A stretch of DNA of 64,000 bases from Citroniella saccharovorans (lineage in GTDB: Bacteria; Bacillota; Clostridia; Tissierellales; Peptoniphilaceae), in contig NZ_JAYKOT010000003.1 in NCBI RefSeq assembly GCF_035481615.1, forward strand, positions 496,001 through 560,000. Reading direction: 5' to 3'. The translations under genes and the position numbers were made by a program. The stretch's first letter is position 1, and the number at the start of each line of letters is the position of its first letter. A model generated the notes under the pieces. It saw only the letters and a program-made list of their open reading frames with translations, searched no databases and was not told where the DNA came from. This document shows positions 55,047 through 64,000 of this stretch, one piece after another.

Positions 55047-58000
55047 ATGAAGAGATTAATAGCTTTACTTCTAGCTATTAGTATGGTTTTCGGAACAGTT
55101 AGTCCAGCTTTTGCAGCTGGACTATCCGAAAAACCGGATAATAATATAGAGCTAGAAGGCAGTACTGAAAATGGTGTTGCCAAAGTAAAATTGCTTTTAC
55201 CAAAGGATAAAAAAGGTTCATCAAAGCTTTTTAATTCAAGAAAAGCAAAACCAGCTAAAGCATTACAAGCTAATGGTGAAGAAGATCCACCTTTTGAAAA
55301 AACGTATGTTGATTTGGAAGTAGAATTTAATTGGCTTGACGGTCTAGATGCAGCAGAAGCATTTAAAGGTGTATTTGGAAATGATCAAGTCAATGTAACA
55401 TTAAGCAAAATTGATGGAACAGATAAACAATATTTTCCAATAGATAAAGATACTAAAAAGATAAGATTTCCAAAGCAAGTATTACAACAAGATGTTTTAG
55501 ATGGAAAGTATGAAGTAACTGTAGATTTAGGAAGCAATCAAGATACTATTCTTTTAAAAATGCTTCAAATAGAAAAAAATCCATCAGGACCAGTCGTAGG
55601 TAGAGAAACTTTAGCAAAACTTGAAATAATCCAAGTTAGAAATTCTCAATTCTTTGTAAAGACATTTGACAAAGCTGGCAACGAAGTAGAAAACCCAACT
55701 TCAACTACTAGCAAGATAAAATTAAACAATCTAACTAGAAAAAATGAAAAAGATATTCCAGCAACAACTGATTTACAAAAATTCAGTAACAGAATTAGAT
55801 CACGTGATGCGGATGCTTTAAGAAAGGACTTAAAATTTGTAATTACTAACCTTAATGCAGATGGATATTTAGCCGCTGATGGTAAGCTTTACAAACCAGA
55901 AATTAAGGTTGATCCAAAAGGAATCGAGCCAACAAGTATAGAATTTACTGAAAAACCAATTTGGACAGAAGATTCTAACTATGCTAATGACCCTGACTAT
56001 GTAGCAGTAACATTTGATCAAGCTGATCATGGTAAAATTACTGAAAACAAAACTTACTATGTCCTTAAAGGCGTAGAAATGGATTCTGTTTTAAAAGCAC
56101 CAAATGTTAAAGCAAATACAGGTTGGGATTTTGCAAATTGGAAGCCAGAACTAGCTAAAAAATACGATTCAGCTACAAAGCACATTGCCCAATATAAATA
56201 TACTGGAGACGATGTAGTTGCTCAAAATCCTGGAGAAGATAAACCAGACGTACCAGGTAATTTTGTTAAAGTAAGCTTTTTAAAGGGTGAACATGGGGTA
56301 ATTGGTAACGATGAAATTGTTACTTACTGGGTAAATCCAGAAAATGAAGTAACAGTTCCAGCTCCAACAGTAACACCTGACGAAGGTTTTATATTTAAAG
56401 GTTGGGATAAAGATTTAACTCAAAAATTTACTGTTGAGACAGAAATTACAGCAGAATATACTAAAAAAGAAGATTTTCGTTGTTTAACTAAAGATGCTCT
56501 TAAGAATCAATTTGAAAATGCCGCTGATGGTTTATTCTCTAAGATAAATAGTAAAGCGGGTGTTTATATTGGATCTTATGACAGGGCAACAAAAACAGTT
56601 GAAGTTGCAATAATAGATAAGACTAAGGGTATAGGTGAAATTTCTGGAACTGGCTTAATTTCTAACCTATGGGATTTAAAAGATAATAACTATCTATATT
56701 CATTTAAGATAGGTAGTGAGGATGAAAGAGTTATTACATCAACTATGACCATGAATGATGTTAAACAGCTTGTTCTTTTTGATATGGCCAATGCTATTTC
56801 CAATGGAAACCTAAAAGGATTAGAAGATTTTATAGGTAAAAGTATTACTCTACAAGTTAAGGTTAAACAACCTGGATGTAATAATGCTGTAACTATTGAC
56901 TATACAATTAAAGGTAAAGAAGCTATATCATCTATACTAAAAGACAAGCTTGATCCAAAGAATATAGTTGTATGGAAAGATGCTCCAGTAGATGAAATTA
57001 ACTGGAAAGACGGAGTAGAACTTAATGATGCAAACAAAGATAACACAGAATACAAAACTTATCTTAATGATGCCACAGTTGAAGAAGCAACAAATCCAGC
57101 AAGAAAGACTGACACAGTTGGAAATATTCCTGGTAAAGTTAAAGTTACTTTCAGCGATGGTTCAAGTTTAATTATCGACAAACAAAATTTAATTGTTAAG
57201 GAAAACTTCGTTTCTAACGAAGAAGAAGCACCAAAAGACGCTATAGAAGTTAAATTCTATTTAGGCGAAGGTGTAAAAGTTGTAAAAGACAGTGTTACTA
57301 CTGAAGGCGATAAAGATAGTCCTGTACTTTATGCAACTTATAAAGTTAAACCAGGAACAGACCTAAGCACCTATAAGCATTCACAGCTTAAAGCAACAAT
57401 ATTTGAATTAATAAAGGCCCAAGCAAATGAAGGTTACTCAGATCCAGTTACTTGGAAGGGCAATATAGCAAGCAATCCTAAAAACTATGTTGTAAGTAAA
57501 GACAATAATGAATTTACAGCAAGTGCAACAAAAAAACCTGTAGAGTGTAAAACAAAAGAAAAACTAAAAGAAGATTTTGAAAAAGCTGCAAATGCAAAAT
57601 TTGCAAGCATAAGCTCTAAGCCTGGAGTTTATTCTGCAGTTTATGATGCTGACAAGCACAAGGTAACTGTAACAATTCTTGATAAAACACAAGAGTTTAA
57701 AAAACTAAAAGGAACAGGTCTTGTAGCAGGATTATTTGACTTAAAAGAAAACAACAATGTTGTAGCAGTTCAAATAGGTGCCCAAGATAGAATTAATCTT
57801 CCAGATGGACTTAATATGAATGATTTTTCTTTACTTGTAGCTGCAGGTATAGGAAATGAACTTAATATACAAGGTGTTCCAAACCTACAAACACTTGAAG
57901 ATTTTGCGGGAAAGACAGTAGCAGTTAAGTTATATATCAAAGAAGCTGGATGCGATAATGAAGTATCTGTAACCTACTATATAACAGGACAACTAAATGA

Positions 58001-61000
58001 CTCAGACAAGGACGTAATCCCTTACGAACCAACTGATCCTGAAAAACCAACAGATCCAAAAGATCAAAATATTCCTAAAAAGGATAAAGATGGAAAAGAT
58101 GTAGTAGCAAAAGACTTTGTTAGAGTAGCATTTAAGGTAGATCCAAACCCATCAGGAACTCTTACATTAGATAATGTTGCAGAAAAATCTGTAATATCAG
58201 CCCTTGTAAGAATTACAAAACCACAAAAGACATGGGCAGAATTTACAATGCCTACTACTAACGATACAGAAACTTATAAGTTCTTAAAATGGGAAATGCC
58301 AACTAATAAAGTAGTTGCAGATGGCGATGTTGCAGTAGCTAAGTTTATTAAAAACGGCGACAAGATAGATCCAAATGACACTCTTCCTAAAGGAGTACAC
58401 AAAGTAACTCTTAAGCAAGGAATAGGCGTTGAAGACAACGAAAAATATGCAACTTATGCAGTATTTGATGGAAAGACACTTAAAGAAGCTGGAATAGCAT
58501 TTGACCCAGTTGCTCAACAAGGTTATGACAATCCAGCATGGTATGATGGAGAAACTAAAGTTGAAAATCTTGGTGAAGTTACTGTAACAGAAGATAAAAT
58601 TTTCGAAGCAAAAGCAAATGCCTTACAATGTTTAACAGAAGAAGGCCTTAAAGAACAATTTGAACAAGCAGCAAATTCTATGTTTGCTGGAGTTGCTCAA
58701 AGAAAAGATGCTTATATAGGCAAATTTGATGAAAAAACTCATACAGTAACAGTTGCTATCTTAAACAAAGATGCAAAACTAACTGAAATGAGCGGAAGCG
58801 GATTAATTGCAGGATTAACTAAGCTATATAAAGAAAAACACCTTACAAAGATTAAAATTAGCGAAAATGCTCCTATTGATTTAGATTCAGTTTGGGAATA
58901 TGCAAAGAATAATTTACCAGAAGAAGATAGAAACAGTGAAGAAAAAATAAAAGCTTCATTTATGGGTAACCTTAAGCTAATAATTGGTGGTCATGTAGGT
59001 AACACATTAAAGAATGGCGAAGCTCTTAATCTAGATGAAGATACACTTCAGTTATTTATTAACAAGGAAGTAAAACTTGATCTAACAATAGAACAAGAAG
59101 GTTGTAACAATGCCACAAATATTGTTTATACAATTAAGGGTAAAGAAGCTGACTCTGTAACACTAAAAGATAAACTTGCTCCACAAGATATTTCAGTTTG
59201 GGTAAAAGATGGTATTAACTGGAATGACGGAGTTAAGTTAAAAGAAGCAAATGCAGACTTACAAGCTATACTTGACAAGGCTACAGTAACAGACCTTGGA
59301 AAAAATGGAACAGAAGACGCTCCACAAACTGAAAGAACATCAGCAGCTAAAGGTAAATATACTGGAAATCTTTTAGTAACATTTGAAGATGGTTCAAAAT
59401 TAGTAGTAGAAAATCAAAATCTATATGTAAGAGAAGAAAAAGAAGAAATTACAGATAATAATGAAGATTGGCCACTTCCAAAAGATGGACTTGAAGTTCA
59501 ATTTAAAGCTGGCGAAGGCATTAAAAAAGATGCTGAAGACAAAGATTTAATAAAGACTGTATTATATAAAGCTGGAACAAAATTAGAAGATGCAGACTTC
59601 CCAGAAGTAGAGTTAGAAACTGGCTACACTGAGCCAGCTAAATGGACTGGAAATGGAAGCGGCGAAGGCTTTATAGTTTCTAAAACAAACAATATCTTTA
59701 CAGCAAACGCTGCTAAAAAAGGAGATATTATCGAAGATACTACACCAGATACAGATGATGATAAACCAAAAGACTATGTAACTGTTAAGTTCTTAGCTGG
59801 AGACCATGGAAGCCTAGAAGGACCTACTAAGTTCTATGTTAATCCAAAGGCAGGAGTTAAGAATTCTGATTTAACTGAACCTACTATTAAAGCTAATATA
59901 GGTTATAAAGTAGCAGATCCAAAATGGGATCCAGAATTTGCTAAAGAAACAGAAATAAAAAAAGATGCAACTTACATTGCTCAATACAATAAGTTAGATG
60001 ACATTATAAATGGTCATGATGATAATAACGGTGAAGTTGATAAACCAGAAGGCTATGTTACTGTAAGATTCTTAGTAGATAAAAATGGAACATTAGAAGG
60101 CGAAACAGTTTTCTATGTAAATCCAGAAGCTAAGAAGACAATGAAGGAAATTACTCCTCCAACTATAAAAGTTAAAAATGAATATATCGAAAAAGGCTAT
60201 AAGGTTGGACATCCAAACTGGGAACCTGATTTAACTAATGATGAAACAGAAATAACTAAAGACAGATACTATGTAGCAAACTTTGACTGTGACCATACTA
60301 ATCCAAATGAGTTTGAAATAACTTATATTTCAATGGATACTAAAATGGGAACAGTAAATCCAGCATTAGAAACAGTGAAGACAGATATAAACGCTGAAAA
60401 TGAAACTGGAAAAATAAAGGGTTCAACAGCAACAGCAAACGAAGGCTACAAATTTGTAAAATGGATAGATACAGAAGGAAATCAAGTATCAACAGACGCA
60501 AAATTTGTACCACAAGATAGAAAAGCTGCAACATATATAGCAGTATTTGAAAAAGAAGAAGAAGTAACACCAGAGCCAACAGACTTCACAATCAAATATA
60601 TCTCTTCTGACACTGATAAGGGAACAGTAGACCCAGCAGAAGAAATAGTAGCAATTGATGGTGGAGAAATAAAAGGCTCAACAGCGACAGCGAAAACAGG
60701 CTACAAATTTGTAAAATGGATAGATATTGCTGGAACTAAGGTATCAGATAAAGCAAAATTTGTACCAACAGAAAGAAAATCTGCAACTTATATAGCTGTA
60801 TTTGAAAAAGAAGAAGAAGTAATACCAGAGCCAACAGAATTCACAATCAAATATATCTCTATGGATACTAAAATGGGAACAGTTTCTCCAGCAGAAGAAA
60901 CAGTAGCAATTGATGGCGGAGAAATAAAAGGCTCAACAGCGACAGCGAAAACAGGCTACAAATTTGTAAAATGGATTAATATTGCTGGAACTAAGGTATC

Positions 61001-62286
61001 AGATAAAGCAAAATTTGTACCAACTTTAAGAGAAGAAGCAACTTATATAGCTATATTTGAAAAAGTTGAACCAGTAGAACCAAAGCCAACAGAATTTACA
61101 ATCAAATATATTCCTGTTGGAAATGATATGGGTACAGTTTCTCCTAAGTCAGAAACTGTAGCAAAAGACGGCGGAGTTATAAGTGGTTCAACAGCAACTC
61201 CAAAAGATGGTTATAAATTTGTAAGATGGATGGATAAAGATGGAAATACTGTTTCAACATCTGAAAAATTTGTACCAAGTCTAAGAGAAGATGCTAGCTA
61301 CTACGCTATTTTTGCTAAGAAACAAACCACAGTTTTAGTACCAGATCCAATCCCAAGTCCAGAACCAAAACCTGAGCCAAAACCAGAACCAAAGCCAGAA
61401 ACAGATAGGACAAGCGGAAAAGACAGAATAGAAACAGGAATAGAAGTATCAAAGAAATACTTTGACAAATCAAAAATAGTAATAATAGCAGATGAAAAAG
61501 ACTTCCCAGACTCAATGACAGCATCAGTACTATCCAAAATCTTAAGAGCGCCAATACTACTAACAAACACAAATAAGTTAGACCCAAGAGTAGCAGCAGA
61601 AATCAAGAGACTAGGAGCAGAAGATGTAATCATAGTCGGAGGAGAAAACTCAATATCAGAAAAAGTCGCAAAAGAACTAGCAAACTACGACAAAGACACA
61701 GTAGAAAGACTAGCAGGAAAAGACAGATACGAAACATCAGCTGAAGTAGCAAGAAGAGTAGTAGGACTAACAGGTCAAAAAAGGCTACGCAGTAATAGCA
61801 AGTGGAGAAGTCTTCGCAGACGCCCTTACAATAGGAGCATTTGCAGCAAGAGAAGAATACCCAATCCTACTAGTAAAGAAAAATGAAATACCAGAAAGCA
61901 TAAACAAAGCATTCAAAGAACTAGGAATCAAAAACGTATATCTAGCAGGCGGAGTAAACACAATAAGTGAAAAAGTCGCAAAAGACCTACCAGGCCTAAT
62001 AGAAAGAATAGCAGGAGAAGATAGGTTTGAAACAGCAGTGAAAATAGCAAAAGAAAAATTTGCAGGAAGAGAAAGCATATTCCTAGCAAATGGACACGTA
62101 TTTGCAGACGCACTAGTAATATCACCAGTAGCAGGATTACTAGACATGCCAATCCTATTAACAAATGCAGACACAGCACCTAAGTCACTTACAGAATATA
62201 TAGAAGAAGAAAATATAAAAGCTATAACAGCAGTAGGTGGACAAAGGATGGTAAGCGATAAAGTATTAGAAGAGCTTACAAAATAG
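55047..62286 (+). CDS. Giant CWB2-anchored protein 3 of the surface operon (frame broken in an A6 run)
   Basis: About 2412 residues after repair. The signal peptide ends SPAFAAG. Residues 30-470 are paralogous to protein 2. Three copies of a Cys-flanked domain follow (Cys479-Cys611, Cys834-Cys969, Cys1195-Cys1353). Then come InlB-like repeats at about 1756, 1847, 1932 and 2017 (each ~85-90 residues, GYKFVKWID motif), a PEPKPEPKPEPK linker (about 2100), and three CWB2 repeats (SGKDRIET, AGKDRYET, AGEDRFET). The frame breaks in six A's at 61777-61782. With five, the CWB2 array continues to the stop at 62286. It is the only member with a recognised anchor, so it could hold proteins 1 and 2. A GGAGG site follows protein 2 by 13 bp. 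Confidence 0.87.
56481..59105 (+). repeat. Three copies of a Cys-pair domain in protein 3
   Basis: Each copy starts C-x-T-x-x-x-L-K-x-x-F-E-x-A-A (CLTKDALKNQFENAA, CKTKEKLKEDFEKAA, CLTEEGLKEQFEQAA). It contains GSGLI/GTGLV and ends near x-G-C-(N/D)-N (PGCNN, AGCDN, EGCNN), 133-159 residues later. The two cysteines are conserved in all three copies, which suggests a disulfide. Copies are separated by diverged linkers, so these are old duplications, unlike the 915-bp repeats. Confidence 0.85.
60312..61317 (+). repeat. Four InlB-B-like repeats in protein 3
   Basis: Units of about 85-91 codons start at 60312, 60585, 60840 and 61095 with F-x-I-x-Y-I and contain GYKFV(K/R)W and ATYIAVF-like ends. 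They resemble the Listeria-Bacteroides (Flg_new/InlB B) repeats. The second and third are the most similar to each other. Confidence 0.8.
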
Positions 62287-62306
62287 TTCTGAGAATAAAG
62301 ACAGAA

Positions 62307-62331
62307 AAGACCGAGCAATCGGTCTTTTTTG
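62307..62331 (+). terminator. Terminator of the surface operon
   Basis: AAGACCGA and TCGGTCTT form an 8-bp stem with a GCAA tetraloop, followed by four T's, 20 bp past the stop of protein 3. Confidence 0.92.
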
Positions 62332-63226
62332 CTTGGAAAAACTTTTTATATACATATAATCTTTTTTATATAAGTATCTTTTATAAAAACTTAAATAATA
62401 TTAGAGGTGATTTATAAATTAATTATAAATAATAACTACTTGAAAATTAATATAGTAAAAAGCTTCAAGATAAATATTAAAAATATAATATAATATTAAA
62501 GATAAAATATAAGAAAAATATCTCTTATTTAAATTATTAAGACATAATAAATTTTTATTAATAAAGATAAAGATTAAAAAACATATATTTAGACTAAGCA
62601 TTTTAGGGTAAATATATTAAAGTAGGAGAATTTTTTATTCATAATAAAATTAAAAATTATATAAGTATTTTTTATATTTAGAAATATTAATATAAATTTT
62701 TAATTAAAAAATATACTTTAAAATTCTTTTTTTACATCAAAATATCATTTTAAAAAATATTTAAAATAATTTTAAATCATACCATTTTTATTTGAATTTT
62801 ATGCAAAAAAAGGCTATAATTAAAGTGTATAAGAATATTTAGGCAAATAAAATATAATTATTTGAAATACCTAATTCAATAAATAATGCTTAGGAAGGAA
62901 AGTGAATTAATACAATACAAATCGTAAGTATCTATAATTTGGGATTTAAGTTAGCTATTGAAGGTATTTTTAAGATATATTATATTTTTAATATAAAATT
63001 TTGTTTGAAACTACAATTCTTAAATTAGCTTCATTAAATTAAATCAAAATAGATTATATAGATTTTCACGTGAGACTTTTATTTAAGTTTGATATTTAAA
63101 CAGAAAATTAGAAATTTTATTTAAAAATATATTTGCAAAAATAATATATAAAATATTTTGCAAGATTTTATGGTAAAAGATAAATATAGAGATTTAAAAA
63201 TAATATATACTACTAAAGGAGGAAAC
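62332..63226. other. Long AT-rich intergenic region before the next exported protein
   Basis: 895 bp, extremely AT-rich and without a gene that I can support. It contains one good promoter at 62792-62820 and then a leader of about 400 nt. A 13-codon frame at 62887 (MLRKESELIQYKS) has no convincing site. Confidence 0.55.
62792..62820 (+). promoter_or_regulatory. Promoter of the exported protein at 63227
   Basis: TTGAAT at 62792-62797 and TATAAT at 62815-62820 with 17 bp spacing. The predicted leader is about 400 nt, similar in length to that of the giant-protein operon. Confidence 0.65.
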
Positions 63227-64000
63227 GTGAAAAATTTTTTAAAGAAACTATTGATATGGACACTTATTTTTACAATGGTCCTATCTACACCAGTTGAGAT
63301 TTTTGCACAGGTTACAAGAGAAAATGTAACATATAATCCACCAAAAATCTCAAACTATGAAGATTTATCTCAAGATAAATCAAAGATAATAAATGAGCTG
63401 AAGCCTGTTAAGCCGGCTAAGCTAAAAAGTGGACAAAAAGCTGAAGATTTAATAAAAAATCCTGAGCAGCCTAAAATTTATACACTTAGAACAGATTATA
63501 AGGTTCAAAGGGGAGAAAAGTATGAAGTTGGCTACCAACCTTATATTGCCAGTGTAGGAGAGGCAGCAAGCGAAGAAGAAAAGGCAAAAGTTAATAAAGT
63601 AATTACACTTCCAGAACTTGCAGGCTACGACAAGTCACATCTAGAAGATACTTTCACTAATAATTATGATGAAATTGTTAAAGCTGCAAAAAATGGTACA
63701 CAATCTGGCAATAAAAATAATGGAATAAGATATGAGGAAGAAAGAGACTTTAAATATAAGTCCAAATCAAATACCATAACAATCAAACACGTATTCCAAG
63801 ACTTGCATGATTTTTCCAAGTACACAAATCCTGATGGAACTATCACACATTCAGACGGAACTAAGGGAACATTAATTAATAAAGGTGGTACTAACCCGGT
63901 AGAAGTAGACGAGAATGAAGTTAAAAAGCATGAACTTAGAACAATACAAAATGGAAACACTGGTTCTACTATGGAAGTAATACCTTTAGACCAAGTAGAG
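63227..64000 (+). CDS. Exported protein, N-terminal part, runs off the window
   Basis: An open frame of 258 codons from a GTG start to the right edge with no stop. AAAGGAGG (63216-63223) is well placed before the GTG. The signal peptide has two lysine pairs, a hydrophobic core (LLIWTLIFTMVLST) and an end at VEIFAQ. The mature part is hydrophilic, starting VTRENVTYNPPK, with YEVGYQPYIASVGEAASEEE and VITLPELAGYDKSHL. I do not recognise the domain with certainty. The layout and the long leader are like the giant surface proteins upstream, so it is probably another large surface protein. Confidence 0.8.
   Translation, partial: MKNFLKKLLIWTLIFTMVLSTPVEIFAQVTRENVTYNPPKISNYEDLSQDKSKIINELKPVKPAKLKSGQKAEDLIKNPEQPKIYTLRTDYKVQRGEKYEVGYQPYIASVGEAASEEEKAKVNKVITLPELAGYDKSHLEDTFTNNYDEIVKAAKNGTQSGNKNNGIRYEEERDFKYKSKSNTITIKHVFQDLHDFSKYTNPDGTITHSDGTKGTLINKGGTNPVEVDENEVKKHELRTIQNGNTGSTMEVIPLDQVE

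Noticed and set aside
63061..63080. CACGTG palindrome as an operator
   Set aside because: A 6-bp palindrome in an AT-rich stretch occurs too easily by chance and no second copy lies near the promoter.
1..64000. tRNA, rRNA, phage or transposase genes
   Set aside because: I looked for cloverleaf-type and ribosomal sequences, integrases and transposases and saw none.

Overview
The window is AT-rich DNA with strong Gram-positive signals: AGGAGG-type ribosome binding sites, frequent TTG and GTG starts, lipoboxes, and a CWB2 cell-wall anchor. The gene content (iron-containing alcohol dehydrogenase, short-chain threonine dehydrogenase with glycine C-acetyltransferase, histidine ammonia-lyase, and very large secreted repeat proteins) fits an anaerobic low-GC Firmicute. 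A Gram-positive anaerobic coccus of the Anaerococcus/Peptoniphilus type is the most likely source. That placement is inference from gene content; no marker gene was compared.

Layout. 1-2409: an ABC uptake operon (end of a binding protein, two permeases, ATPase). 2524-7761: PAP2-type membrane phosphatase, alcohol dehydrogenase, a lipoprotein, rhodanese and ADP-ribosylglycohydrolase. 7843-9567: a CWB2-anchored protein with two CAP domains. 9606-10921: consensus promoter, fluoride riboswitch and cation/proton antiporter. 10981-12845: histidine ammonia-lyase behind a beheaded antiporter gene, at what looks like a deletion junction with a TPR gene. 14510-17605: a PhoB-like repeat promoter driving three exported proteins, a C39-like peptidase, a lipoprotein and a second C39-like protein that has lost its catalytic Cys. 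17893-20046: threonine to glycine plus acetyl-CoA. 20256-27115: EF-G-like GTPase, nicotinate phosphoribosyltransferase and a nucleoside/sugar-type ABC transporter with a degenerate ATPase. 27162-40493: a long housekeeping block (fba, fsa, glpX, rho, DUF1846, rpmE, DUF1385, prmC, chrA pair, prfA, a CDF-Sua5 fusion, rpiB, upp) that recalls the B. subtilis fba-glpX-rho-rpmE-prfA-ywlC-rpiB-upp neighbourhood. 40727-43729: cobalamin riboswitch and BtuFCD-type uptake. 44164-62286: one operon of three giant secreted proteins (about 1279, 2190 and 2412 residues), of which only the last carries a recognisable wall anchor. 63227-64000: start of another exported protein.

How the genes work together. The central block joins lower glycolysis/gluconeogenesis (fba, fsa, glpX) with transcription termination and translation termination genes (rho, rpmE, prmC, prfA) and base salvage (upp). 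Two riboswitches tune ion and vitamin transport. The most unusual content is the exported material. The three giant proteins share modules in a chain (the first and second share a C-terminal block, the second and third share an N-terminal block), and the second holds 915-bp near-identical repeats. The C39/pseudo-C39 cluster looks like a small secreted system under phosphate-type control.

A caution for every reader: nine reading frames are broken by what looks like exactly one extra base in an A or T run, and removing that base restores each frame. This one-directional pattern suggests base-calling error in the sequence more than real gene decay, and those genes are annotated here as restored single genes.
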